From an uncultured Methanomassiliicoccus sp. (GTDB taxonomy: Archaea > Thermoplasmatota > Thermoplasmata > Methanomassiliicoccales > Methanomassiliicoccaceae), in NCBI GenBank assembly GCA_905202485.1, contig CAJKRY010000003.1:65299-129298 (forward strand): a stretch of 64,000 bases of DNA, read 5' to 3'. The translations under genes and the position numbers were made by a program. The number at the start of each line of letters is the position of its first letter. Position 1 is the first letter of the stretch. The notes under the pieces are model-generated. The model ran no database searches and was not told the origin of the DNA. It saw only the letters and a list, made by a program, of their open reading frames with translations. Below, in pieces: positions 8,985-18,394 of the stretch.

Positions 8985-10026
8985 GCGGTTCTCTCTCAAC
9001 CTCTAACCGGTCCGCTGTAGGATATTCTTCTACAATGAAAGAATCGTAGGGGAGGTCTTCAAAGATCTCTTCCAGAATCCACGGCGCGACTTCAATTCTT
9101 TCTTTTTCTTTATCAAAATGCATTAATTCTTCAGGAACATCGAACTTATTTTTTAGAATTTCAGCAATTTTGCTAGGGTCTCCTTCAACCACTCCTTTCA
9201 GCAGCGTTCCATCATCGGTTATCATGTCTGAAGGAAGGGAAGTCTTCAAGGCTCTTCTTTTAAGCCTCTGCCTCAACTGGACGGCGTCTTTGAAACTTGA
9301 TGAACAGTAGTGAATGGGCATTTTGGCATTTTTTATCATTTCATATGCCAATTCCCCGCTTCCTGCTACAGCGCTGGAAATTTCATCTTTGGCAGCGAAG
9401 CCTCTTTTTTCCAGCTCATCCCAGTTGCCTTCTGAGAATTCCAATTCATTCAGGTTAATAAAGTCAAGTCCTGTTCTTTCTCCGAATTTAATCAATTCCT
9501 GAATCTCTTTTTCTCTTCCAGGAATGGCGGGAATTTCAAATCCAATGCTCATTTTTGTATTTTTTATAAACTCTTCAAGTTCCGGCAGTTCGCCCCATTT
9601 TTCTGCGGGGGGATGAATTCTAAGCTCATCCAGTCCGGCTTTTTCCAGTCTGTTATATGCATCAGTGTCCAGCGATGCTGTATACAGATGAATGTGATGT
9701 TTTTTTCCAAAATGATGTTTTAATAATTCTATGTAATGAATTGTTCTCTCCAGTGATTTAACAGGGTCTCCTCCCGTGATGCCGGTGCCTTCAGCATCAA
9801 TTGATTCCGCTTCAGCAATTATATCCTCATCAGATGAGACTAATTTTTCATCCGCATAGATGACATCTTTGCCTTTCTTTTTAGATGAAAGCGGGCAGTA
9901 GAAACATCCGGAATCACAGCGTCCTGATACAAGCAGTACCAGTTTTGCGCCCTTTCTGCACATTACACAGCCCTTTGGGAGACGTCCTGTATAGATGGAA
10001 TCGGCTTCCATCTTCTCAGTTTTCAT
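8971..10026 (-). CDS. Uncharacterised archaeal radical SAM protein (COG2108-like)
   Basis: A 351-residue radical SAM enzyme with the cluster motif CxxxCxxC at C37, C41 and C44, followed by a TGITGGDPV glycine-rich SAM-binding strand. Extra N-terminal cysteines (C20 and C23, KGCVMC) precede the motif. It resembles the archaeal COG2108 family, described as related to pyruvate formate-lyase activating enzymes; its substrate is unknown. The gene is convergent with nusA and overlaps it by 14 bases. It is transcribed from the same intergenic region as pyrF, in the opposite direction. Confidence 0.8.
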   Translation of the reverse strand: MKTEKMEADSIYTGRLPKGCVMCRKGAKLVLLVSGRCDSGCFYCPLSSKKKGKDVIYADEKLVSSDEDIIAEAESIDAEGTGITGGDPVKSLERTIHYIELLKHHFGKKHHIHLYTASLDTDAYNRLEKAGLDELRIHPPAEKWGELPELEEFIKNTKMSIGFEIPAIPGREKEIQELIKFGERTGLDFINLNELEFSEGNWDELEKRGFAAKDEISSAVAGSGELAYEMIKNAKMPIHYCSSSFKDAVQLRQRLKRRALKTSLPSDMITDDGTLLKGVVEGDPSKIAEILKNKFDVPEELMHFDKEKERIEVAPWILEEIFEDLPYDSFIVEEYPTADRLEVEREPLKRH

Positions 10027-10109
10027 GTTCCTGAAGTTACATATTATCTATATATCATCGCGTCCGGCAGACAGATCATATATACTAACTGTAATTACAT
10101 CGTGATCAA

Positions 10110-10757
10110 ATGAGAATGGATTCCCGTCTTATCTTAGCTCTGGATGAAACCGATGTACCTAAGGCGCTGCACGTTTTGGATGAAGTCTGTGGCATCATCG
10201 ATGCAGTTAAAATAAACTGGCCGTTAATTCTCTCAGCCGGCCCGGAGATTATAACCATGCTTTCTCAGAAGGCTGAAGTAATCTGTGATTTCAAGATTGC
10301 AGACATTCCCAACACAGACAGGCTGATCATCGAGCAGTCAATAAAACGCGGGGCATCCGGAGTGATCGTTCATGCCTTCACCGGCACCGACTCTCTAAAA
10401 GAATGTGTGAGTGCAGCAGCAGGAAAAGACGTATTCGTTGTTACTGAAATGTCGCATCCGGGAGGACAGGAGTTCACTGCCAGACACGCAGAGGAATTCG
10501 CAGCAATGGCCGCTGAGTGCGGAGCATCAGGCCTGATCGCTCCTGCCACCAGGCCGGAACGTATAAAAAAGATCAGGGAGGCGGCAGGCGGCCTTCTGAT
10601 TTTATCTCCTGGAGTAGGCGCCCAGGGAGGATCAGCTTCAAGCGCCATTTTGAACGGTGCAGATTATGTGATCGTAGGCCGATCAATTTACGGAAGCAGC
10701 GATCCAAAAGCCTCCGCTCAGAAGTTGGCGGAGGAAATTAAGGCTCTGCAGATATAA
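10110..10757 (+). CDS. pyrF: Orotidine 5'-phosphate decarboxylase
   Basis: This 215-residue TIM-barrel enzyme converts orotidine monophosphate to UMP, the last step of de novo pyrimidine synthesis. The catalytic DxKxxD array is seen at D60-K62-D65 (DFKIADIPNT), with D11 (LALDETD) and K34 (VKINW) also in the expected positions. The C-terminal phosphate-binding loop GADYVIVGRSIY is present. It stands alone and is followed by a hairpin that could act as a terminator. Confidence 0.95.
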   Translation: MRMDSRLILALDETDVPKALHVLDEVCGIIDAVKINWPLILSAGPEIITMLSQKAEVICDFKIADIPNTDRLIIEQSIKRGASGVIVHAFTGTDSLKECVSAAAGKDVFVVTEMSHPGGQEFTARHAEEFAAMAAECGASGLIAPATRPERIKKIREAAGGLLILSPGVGAQGGSASSAILNGADYVIVGRSIYGSSDPKASAQKLAEEIKALQI

Positions 10758-10780
10758 GCTGTCTTTAGATGACAGCTTTC
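10757..10780 (+). terminator. Hairpin downstream of pyrF
   Basis: AGCTGTC (10757-10763) can pair with GACAGCT (10771-10777) around a 7-base loop, starting at the last base of the pyrF stop. TTTCT follows, and a further pyrimidine stretch (CCAACTTTTCT) begins about 15 bases later. Confidence 0.5.
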
Positions 10781-10814
10781 TATCCAACTTTTCTAGCTGT
10801 AGCGAGAGCATAGA

Positions 10815-10824
10815 TTATAAATAG
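10815..10824 (+). promoter_or_regulatory. TATA box of the OST-like gene
   Basis: The sequence TTATAAATAG matches an archaeal TATA box. It lies 54 bases before the ATG at 10869, placing the transcript start near 10840. AGGAG at about 10855 would be the ribosome binding site. Confidence 0.6.
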
Positions 10825-10868
10825 CTCTCCAAGGATGAGTGGAAGATTCTACCTAGGAGACCTTATAA

Positions 10869-13800
10869 ATGGAATCAGACGAAGGTAAGCCGGCAGAGCG
10901 GCTTAGATGGGATTTGAAGAGGCCTAATCGAGGCACTACTTCCAGTTCACACGGCTTTAAAGATTGGTTGCGTGGACGCTGGAGTACTGTTTTGATCTTA
11001 GTTGCTATCATTTTTTTGGCACTATTTGTGCGTAGCTACTTTGGCTATTCCACTTCTGTGGATGGAGGCTTTTTGATTGCTGGTGGTTATGACGCTTATT
11101 ATCATCAACATATTATTGAGTATATTAACAGCCAACATTCTCACCTTCTCTGGGATGAGGCCTTCAATTATCCATTCGGAATGAACAATCCGATACCACC
11201 TCTGTATGACTGGTCAGTAGCCATAACCGGACAGGTTATTTCAGCTGTCACTGGTATGGCTGTAAATGATGCATCAGCATTTGCTCTACTCTTTTCCTCT
11301 GCAATCTGGGGAGCATTAGCCTGTATTCCAATCTTCCTTATCGGAAAAACATTGGTAAACAGGAGAGTCGGCCTGATGGCAGCTTTCCTCTACGCTATAA
11401 TGTCTGGAAGCGTCATTAAGACAGTATTCTCTGAAGCTGACTATTTCGGCATGGCTCTATTCTTTGCAACGTTCGCGCTTTACTTTATGATCCGTTCGCT
11501 GCAGAGCTCAAAGGCCTCAAACGCGGTAGGTTCGTGGAAATCCGGATTTAAAGAACATCTGAACAACAAGAGATCGCTCATCTTTGCAGTAATGGCCGGT
11601 ACGTGTTTAGCGGCTGTTGCCTTTATGTGGACCGGATACACCTTTCTGGTCTCCATCGTTCTGATCTACTTCCTTGTTCAGGCATTTATTAACAGATTCA
11701 AAAACGTTGACATTACTGGAGAACTCATCTCCATGGTAGTTATGCTGGGAGTTACATTCCTGTTTATTGCTCCTGTATATTACCAGCTCGGCTTCATGGG
11801 TTCACTTACACCTGCTTTCTTACTATTCTTAGGAACAATCGTAATCGGATTGATTTCAATCTTCTCCAAGGAACTGCCTTGGATTCTTTCAATCCCGGTC
11901 ATGCTCGTTGTTCTTGTAGTCGGACTTGTGGCAATACACTTTGTCTGGCCAGGAGTATTAAGTGCAACACTGTTCGGTGTAGATTACTCAATATTCAATA
12001 CAATCTCATTAACGAATGAATCCTTCTCAAAATATGTACTGTCGTTTGGTGCAATCACCTTCTGGCTTGCTCTGATCGGAGCTGCCTGGGCAGTACTGAA
12101 AATCCGCAAGAGCACCTCCTCTGTGCTGGTGTTCGCCGCAGTTGCAACTGTATTATACATGTATCTTGCAACAGTATCTTCAGGATTCATCTATCTCGCA
12201 ACACCCATCTTTGCTATTGCATCAGCATGGGTTCTGGGATACATAATTGATAAATTACATTTCGAGGATATCTCCCGAAACATTGTGGGTTTCTGGTCAA
12301 ATCCTACACACAATCTTAGAAAAGTTTTCAACTTGAAGCATGTCGTAGGAGTGCTTTTCATAGTTGTAATGATCCTTGTGCCCAATGCATGGGGTGCAGT
12401 CGATGCAGCCATTCCATACTCTGACAAAGCAGAATATGACGAGGGTGTGTTCGACGCTATGCCTGACTTCCTGCATCCAAGCGGCATAGATTCCTATGAC
12501 GAACTCAGCAGCCTTTGGTACTTAGGTGCATTCTCCTATTACCTGACGCTTGACGACTCTTATCTGGCGCAAGCGCTAGACTGGCTGTCGAAACAGAATA
12601 TAGATGTGGTGAATATAGGCGATAAACCTGCTGTAATGGTATGGAACGGATACGGACCTCAGGTCGTACAGAACGGTTCACACCCAGTCTTGTCATCACA
12701 GATGTACTCTGATGCCGAGTTTACAAGCGCTTTCCTCACCGCTAAGAGCGAAGAAGAGGGAATTGCCCTGCTGGTTATCCGCGCCTTGGAATATGACTAC
12801 TCAGAGAATAATAATGCATTCTCCAGCGAGGTCAGAAACATCTTAGGCGAGGATCTTGCCAACAAACTTACAGATATCTTCGAGAACCCCTCTAAATACA
12901 TTCAGACAGTTCTCGATGACCCTGACACCTATGGACACCGTACAAGCGATCTCTCGGCAACCAACGCAAAATACGCTGTTGCCTCTCATGAGCTGGCCTC
13001 ATCTGACGATCTGATTCAGATTTACAGTGACATCAGAAATGTCACGGATCTGGACTTCGGATACTTCATGTTTGATTCTAGCATATACCCGCTTGGCTAC
13101 CAGTCTCAGGGTGTCCTTTACGTAGCAGCTTCACTGTCAGACTATGTGCTTGACTCCTATACTGGAGCTCCCACAGACTTCTACTCTATCTCTGCCTACG
13201 TTTACAATCCAAACACATCATCACTTTCAGTTGTAGATGCAAAAGACATACCGGCTGGATATACAGTAATCTCATACATGCTGTCATATACAGACACATT
13301 CTACAATTCAATACTCTACAAATCATTCATGGGTTCCTCCGGCAGCGGAAATGCTGGAATGGGTCTTGCTCACTTCAAGCAGGTTTATCAGACAGCATAC
13401 TACAACCCGTATGACTTAGCTGACGATGCTGACAATGCTGCCAAAGAGGAATACAACAAGCATTGGAAGATAATCTCCATTGAAGAGGCCAAAGACATTC
13501 AGAAAAAAATTGATGCCGGCGAATGGAAAGATCCTGAAACCGGAGAGACTGGAACCGTAGACTTCACCAGGTACCCCAACGCCGGCGGAGCTGTAATCCT
13601 TGATTATTACAACGGTGCAGTCCTCAAGGGCACAGTAACATCTGAAATCGACAACCTGCCTCTGGAAGGAGTACATGTCTCTGCAGTCGACGAAATGGGC
13701 GTTGTCCATGAGACTGTAGAAACTGATGAAAACGGTGAATACACACTCCATCTTCCATACGGTGATGCTGATGATGACTGGAACGGCATTGAAGTCGTTT

Positions 13801-16800
13801 ATTCCATTGGTTCAATCGACTCCAAGACCGGAATCGGTTCAAAAGAGCTTGACCGCATAGATTACAGAATCACATACCAGCAGGCTATGTGGGAAGAAGA
13901 GTTCGAAGCCAACGGCGACAACCAGCTTTATGCTTCTTCTGTAAAAGGAAAGCTGTTCTGGGACTTTGACGGCAACGGACGCTTTGATGGAAACGATGAA
14001 GTAATTGCTAACAACGACGTAATACTTTCACAGCCAGATCCTTCTGACAGCTCAAAGACAATCTTCACATCAACGGTTGAAACCGACGAGAATGGAAACT
14101 ATGTGTTTGTGGCTGCTCCTGGAAGTGACTACAACCTTTCATCGACGGTCGACGGTCATGAATATTCATACAGCTCAAGTTTCAATATCAAACTGGGCGC
14201 AAATTACGACCTGGACATTGCCGTGAAAGCTCTGACAGTATCCGGTACCGTCAAATTAGACAACGGCTCAGCAGCTCAGAATCTGGGACTGGTTTTACTT
14301 AACACCTCAACCGGTAAGATATACACAGCCCACACAGACGACAAGGGTGTATTCACCTTTGAGAAGATGCCAATCGGCACTTACAAGCTGATCGCTGAGG
14401 GAATGGACATCGGAACACAGGTAGTCGAAGTCACTTCACAGCCTGTAACTGGTCTGGAATTAACAGTCAAAGAATACGTAACAGTCTCTGGTACAATCTC
14501 CGGCGGAGAATCCGAAAAGACGCTCTGGATCGAATCAAAAGACGGAGTTTACTCCTCTGAAATCCAGACCAACGGATCATTCACCCTGACTTTACCGAAG
14601 GATACAGAATACAGCATCTATGCATACTCTGGAGACAAGGCATACCTCGGCACACTGTCTACCAAAGACTTCTCTGGTAACTACAATATTGCCTTAGGAG
14701 ATGCAACGGTCCATGAGGGCGTTGTAAAGAACAACGGCTCAGCTCAGGAAGATGCAACCCTCCTCGTGATGGGTTCCAACGGCTCATACCACAAACTGAC
14801 AACTGATAAAGACGGCAAGTTCAAAGTGCTGCTTCCGAACGGCAACTACAAAGTTTATGTATCATCTGGTTCCAGCTTCTATTGGGGCAACCTGTCTGAT
14901 GACATCAACCTCAAAGCTGACGGAACTACATTGACAGGAACCGTGAAAGACGGAAGCACTGCAATTCCTGGTGCCACCGTCAGTGTTTCAAAGGACGGCC
15001 ATACGATCTTTACCACTACAGATGGAAGCGGCAAGTTCACACTTCCAGTTCCAACTGGTGACTACAAAGTTACAGTCAAAGCATACGGTTACTCTGATTA
15101 CACTAAAGATGTGAAATCAAGCAGTGCTTCAGCGATCACAATCTCTATGACATCTGAGAAAGTGACAGTAACTGGACACGTCACAGGAGCTCCAGCTGAT
15201 ACCTCAATTAACTTCAAACCATCATCTGGAAGTTCTGAAACTGTTAAAGTACAGGAAGACGGAAGCTACTCTGTAGAACTCAGACCTGGAACATATACAG
15301 TTACAATCGACAAAGAACTCAAGGAGAACGAATCAAAGTACTATTACTCTCAGTCTCTGACAGTTGGAGCAGGTGCATTCGTTGAATACGACATTGATGT
15401 GCCGGTCGTCTACAAGACCACTGTAGAACTCACTGGAGTAAAGGAAATTAAATCAGGAACCATCAAGTTCTTCGGCGATGAAGACAAATCAGTAAGCACC
15501 GGATCTTCACTGACTTCCTCTGTTTACTTAGTCCCTGGAAAATATACAGTCTATGCTTCTGTAAAGGACTCTGACAACAAACAGCATGCAGCAATTGCAT
15601 CCATAACCGTCAGCAGCTCAGGCAAGCAGACACTTGCTCTGTCTGAAGCAACTGAGGTCACCGGATCTCTGAAGGACAGCACACAGACTGTGACTGCATA
15701 CATATCAGACAGTGCAGGCCACATGATTGAAGCATCAATTGAGAAAGGCGATCTGACAACAATTTACCTTCCAAAAGGCAATTACAAGATTACCTTAGAA
15801 TACCACAGCTTAGACAGTGAATCTGGAAAATATGTTTCATACACTGCAGACCAGAGCTTCACTGTGGCAGGATCAAAAGTCTCACTTGATATCGAACTGT
15901 CCAAGTCTGATTATCTTGCACATGTCTCAGGTACAACCAACATGAACTGGACCAGCTATCAGATCATCGCTTTATCCGACTCAGCTACTGACAGGGAAAG
16001 CTACAATGTAGAGTTCAGCAACGGCATGTACTCTGTGGATCTTGCTCCTGGCCTGTACAGCCTCTATGCTGTTAACGGCAACAACGTCTACATGGGAACT
16101 TTCGAGGTCTCAGCTGACGGAGACACAACAATGAATATTGTGCTTGAGCAGGGCAAAACAGTAACACTCAGACTGAATAACGCTCCTAACGGCACTACAG
16201 TCATTGTGTCTGACAACGCAAAATACCGCATCAACAATGCATCTGGATCAACCCAGGTAGTTCTCCCAGACGGTGAATACCTCGTGGAAGCTACAGCCAA
16301 GACAACCAGCGGAAACATAACCAATGTTTACTCTGCATACACAGGCTTTGTTGTAGGCAAAGACGGATCAAACTCCGTCGACATCAACCTGCAGCTTCAG
16401 AAACGCGGCAGCTATACCGTCAATACTGGAGCAGCAAAGACCGTCAATGCGGGTCAGACTGTAACGTTCGATGTGACAATCACCAACACCGGCAATGTCG
16501 ATGACGAGTACAAGCTCGACACCACAGCAGGCGAAGACTGGAAAGTAACCGTTGACAAAGAAACGATCTCTGTCGCAGCCGGTCAGAGTGGTACGTTCAG
16601 AGTAACAGTCGAGACGCCTGAAGGCGCTCTGGTGGATCACGACCCTGTCATGTTAAATGTAAAATCACTGGGTAAGATCGGAGCCGGAGAGTCCAGCACT
16701 GAACTCGAAGTGAATGTTAACCCGACATACAATGCGCCTAAGATAACCGTGGAACAGGTAACAACAAACGGTTCAACTGTGAAGTTCAACTTCAAAGTTG

Positions 16801-17222
16801 AGAATGCCAGCAACACCACCGACAGCTACAAGGTCGAACTCATGAACAAGAGCGAAATTGAGAGCGCCGGATGGACCGTAAAACTTGGCTCAGAGAAGAT
16901 CTCTGACCTTGACGCTGGTAAAGTCAAGACCGTCGAAGTTACTCTGGAACGCGGTGAAAACGCAAGAAACGATGTATCTGTCACTCTGAGAGTTACATCT
17001 GAAAACGATAGTTCAAAGGTTGCAAACGAATCAGCAAAGATGTCTACTGCGGACCTTTCAGTTGATGGAAACACAACAAACGAAGGTTCAGGAGCTTCTG
17101 ATTCCGCACCTACTATGCCTAACTCAGTGTGGATCGTTATAGCGCTTATAGTGCTGCTTCTGGTGGCTACTGTGATCGTTAACGTAAACAAGGGGGTGTT
17201 TGGACGCAGAAGAAAGAGGTAA
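10869..17222 (+). CDS. Giant STT3/AglB-like membrane protein fused to surface repeat domains
   Basis: A 2117-residue protein. Residues about 35-505 form a multi-pass membrane domain like the oligosaccharyltransferase catalytic subunit STT3/AglB. The acidic motifs GYDAYYHQ (first loop) and SEADYFG are visible. The periplasmic-type domain follows, but the place where WWDYG is expected reads W592-N-G-Y-G596, so the acidic residue that recognises the sequon appears lost. From about residue 916 to 1842 there are about eleven carboxypeptidase-regulatory-like or SdrD-B-like beta-sandwich repeats (pattern TVSGTV...TDxxGxFxF...PxGxYxV). Two NEW3-like domains (about 1845-2060) and a C-terminal membrane segment (about 2083-2105) ending in RRRKR complete it. 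OST function is an inference; it may instead be a divergent or scaffold-type homolog. Confidence 0.75.
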   Translation: MESDEGKPAERLRWDLKRPNRGTTSSSHGFKDWLRGRWSTVLILVAIIFLALFVRSYFGYSTSVDGGFLIAGGYDAYYHQHIIEYINSQHSHLLWDEAFNYPFGMNNPIPPLYDWSVAITGQVISAVTGMAVNDASAFALLFSSAIWGALACIPIFLIGKTLVNRRVGLMAAFLYAIMSGSVIKTVFSEADYFGMALFFATFALYFMIRSLQSSKASNAVGSWKSGFKEHLNNKRSLIFAVMAGTCLAAVAFMWTGYTFLVSIVLIYFLVQAFINRFKNVDITGELISMVVMLGVTFLFIAPVYYQLGFMGSLTPAFLLFLGTIVIGLISIFSKELPWILSIPVMLVVLVVGLVAIHFVWPGVLSATLFGVDYSIFNTISLTNESFSKYVLSFGAITFWLALIGAAWAVLKIRKSTSSVLVFAAVATVLYMYLATVSSGFIYLATPIFAIASAWVLGYIIDKLHFEDISRNIVGFWSNPTHNLRKVFNLKHVVGVLFIVVMILVPNAWGAVDAAIPYSDKAEYDEGVFDAMPDFLHPSGIDSYDELSSLWYLGAFSYYLTLDDSYLAQALDWLSKQNIDVVNIGDKPAVMVWNGYGPQVVQNGSHPVLSSQMYSDAEFTSAFLTAKSEEEGIALLVIRALEYDYSENNNAFSSEVRNILGEDLANKLTDIFENPSKYIQTVLDDPDTYGHRTSDLSATNAKYAVASHELASSDDLIQIYSDIRNVTDLDFGYFMFDSSIYPLGYQSQGVLYVAASLSDYVLDSYTGAPTDFYSISAYVYNPNTSSLSVVDAKDIPAGYTVISYMLSYTDTFYNSILYKSFMGSSGSGNAGMGLAHFKQVYQTAYYNPYDLADDADNAAKEEYNKHWKIISIEEAKDIQKKIDAGEWKDPETGETGTVDFTRYPNAGGAVILDYYNGAVLKGTVTSEIDNLPLEGVHVSAVDEMGVVHETVETDENGEYTLHLPYGDADDDWNGIEVVYSIGSIDSKTGIGSKELDRIDYRITYQQAMWEEEFEANGDNQLYASSVKGKLFWDFDGNGRFDGNDEVIANNDVILSQPDPSDSSKTIFTSTVETDENGNYVFVAAPGSDYNLSSTVDGHEYSYSSSFNIKLGANYDLDIAVKALTVSGTVKLDNGSAAQNLGLVLLNTSTGKIYTAHTDDKGVFTFEKMPIGTYKLIAEGMDIGTQVVEVTSQPVTGLELTVKEYVTVSGTISGGESEKTLWIESKDGVYSSEIQTNGSFTLTLPKDTEYSIYAYSGDKAYLGTLSTKDFSGNYNIALGDATVHEGVVKNNGSAQEDATLLVMGSNGSYHKLTTDKDGKFKVLLPNGNYKVYVSSGSSFYWGNLSDDINLKADGTTLTGTVKDGSTAIPGATVSVSKDGHTIFTTTDGSGKFTLPVPTGDYKVTVKAYGYSDYTKDVKSSSASAITISMTSEKVTVTGHVTGAPADTSINFKPSSGSSETVKVQEDGSYSVELRPGTYTVTIDKELKENESKYYYSQSLTVGAGAFVEYDIDVPVVYKTTVELTGVKEIKSGTIKFFGDEDKSVSTGSSLTSSVYLVPGKYTVYASVKDSDNKQHAAIASITVSSSGKQTLALSEATEVTGSLKDSTQTVTAYISDSAGHMIEASIEKGDLTTIYLPKGNYKITLEYHSLDSESGKYVSYTADQSFTVAGSKVSLDIELSKSDYLAHVSGTTNMNWTSYQIIALSDSATDRESYNVEFSNGMYSVDLAPGLYSLYAVNGNNVYMGTFEVSADGDTTMNIVLEQGKTVTLRLNNAPNGTTVIVSDNAKYRINNASGSTQVVLPDGEYLVEATAKTTSGNITNVYSAYTGFVVGKDGSNSVDINLQLQKRGSYTVNTGAAKTVNAGQTVTFDVTITNTGNVDDEYKLDTTAGEDWKVTVDKETISVAAGQSGTFRVTVETPEGALVDHDPVMLNVKSLGKIGAGESSTELEVNVNPTYNAPKITVEQVTTNGSTVKFNFKVENASNTTDSYKVELMNKSEIESAGWTVKLGSEKISDLDAGKVKTVEVTLERGENARNDVSVTLRVTSENDSSKVANESAKMSTADLSVDGNTTNEGSGASDSAPTMPNSVWIVIALIVLLLVATVIVNVNKGVFGRRRKR

Positions 17223-17236
17223 TCGCATCTGCAGCA

Positions 17237-17983
17237 GTGTTCGCACTGCTGCTAACTTTTTGTCTTATAGCTCTTCCAGTAGCAAATGCTGCTCTGGGGG
17301 CTGAAGACAAAGACTATAAGGTAACATTTGAAGGAATGAATTTCGTAGCCCCCGAAGGAGACGAAACAATTAAAGTGACAGTTGCAGACCTTCAGAAGTA
17401 CAGCTACTCTGTGAAGGCTGACGGCGGAAAATTAAACGGAAGTTCCTCTAATTACACCGGAAGCACTACGGACGGAACATTCTCGTTCAAATATACCGCA
17501 CCAAAGAATCTGGGAAAGGTTACGATAACCGTCACGATCGAATCTTCAGAAATCACTGGTGGAAAGCTTACAAGGACCTACACAATGGACGTCGTCAACG
17601 TCTATCAGGTCTCTGTAAATGTCAAGAACGCAGGCGGAATGACAGTTGAAGTGCCGGTTAAGCTGTACATTGACGGCAGTCTGTACCGTACAGATATGAT
17701 TGAGATAAAAGCATCCGACGAGGCAACTAAACTGACGCTTGATATCAATGCAGGCGCTCTCAAAGGCGGTCAGCACAACTATGAAATCGTCATTGACGAA
17801 AAGTACAGCGGGCTGATCAGCTTCGGCGACTCTGAAAAACTGTCTGCTACCGGTACATTCTATACTGGTGACGGCGGCTGGGGAATAATCTCCATCGTGC
17901 TCTCTATCGTGGTTGTCATAATGGTGATCGTTTTCATCTACGTTTATTTCAACCGCGGAAAGAAGAAAAAGCGCAAAAAGTAA
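17237..17983 (+). CDS. Small membrane-anchored surface protein
   Basis: A 248-residue protein with a hydrophobic N-terminal export signal ending near ALPVANA, a beta-rich extracellular region containing NGSSSNYTGS glycosylation-type sequons, a C-terminal membrane helix (about 214-236) and a KKKKRKK cytoplasmic tail. It lies 14 bases after the giant OST-like gene and shares its C-terminal anchor design, so the two probably work together at the envelope. The GTG start has no clear ribosome binding site. The in-frame codons just upstream would add a basic n-region (QKKE) but contain no standard start codon. No known family was recognised beyond a CARDB-like appearance. Confidence 0.65.
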   Translation: MFALLLTFCLIALPVANAALGAEDKDYKVTFEGMNFVAPEGDETIKVTVADLQKYSYSVKADGGKLNGSSSNYTGSTTDGTFSFKYTAPKNLGKVTITVTIESSEITGGKLTRTYTMDVVNVYQVSVNVKNAGGMTVEVPVKLYIDGSLYRTDMIEIKASDEATKLTLDINAGALKGGQHNYEIVIDEKYSGLISFGDSEKLSATGTFYTGDGGWGIISIVLSIVVVIMVIVFIYVYFNRGKKKKRKK

Positions 17984-17988
17984 CCTCA

Positions 17989-18016
17989 AACCCTTTCCTT
18001 TTTCCTTTTATTTTTG
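17989..18016 (+). terminator. Pyrimidine-rich terminator after the OST-like operon
   Basis: A C/T tract (CCCTTTCCTTTTTCC followed by TTTTATTTTTG) directly follows the stop of the 248-residue gene. Oligo-T tracts without a hairpin are typical archaeal termination signals. Confidence 0.5.
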
Positions 18017-18070
18017 TCCGCTAGAGTCAGGGACTAATCGTAAATACTGTTTGATCTTTATTGTAGTTTA

Positions 18071-18394
18071 ATGTCCGAAAATGCGATTGAGATTTCACAG
18101 GATAACTTTGAAAAGATCACAAAAGAGAATTCTAAATTGATTATTGACTGCTGGGCTCCCTGGTGCGGACCCTGCAGGATGATGGGCCCTATAATCGACA
18201 ATCTGGCAGTCAAACATGCCGGCGATGTGGCTTTTGGAAAAATCAATGTTGACGATAATCCCGTTATTTCAGCAAAATATGGAATCTCTGCTATACCTAC
18301 TCTGCTTTTATTCAAAGACGGGGAGTTTGTGACTCAGAGCGTAGGACTCATGCCTGAAAAGGAAATTGAGACCTGGATGAGCAATCATTTCTAA
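18071..18394 (+). CDS. Thioredoxin
   Basis: A 107-residue classical thioredoxin with active site W-C32-G-P-C35 and the cis-proline loop AIPTLLLF. It is a cytoplasmic disulfide reductase. No thioredoxin reductase lies nearby. The last four bases overlap the stop of the convergent translin-like gene. Confidence 0.93.
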   Translation: MSENAIEISQDNFEKITKENSKLIIDCWAPWCGPCRMMGPIIDNLAVKHAGDVAFGKINVDDNPVISAKYGISAIPTLLLFKDGEFVTQSVGLMPEKEIETWMSNHF

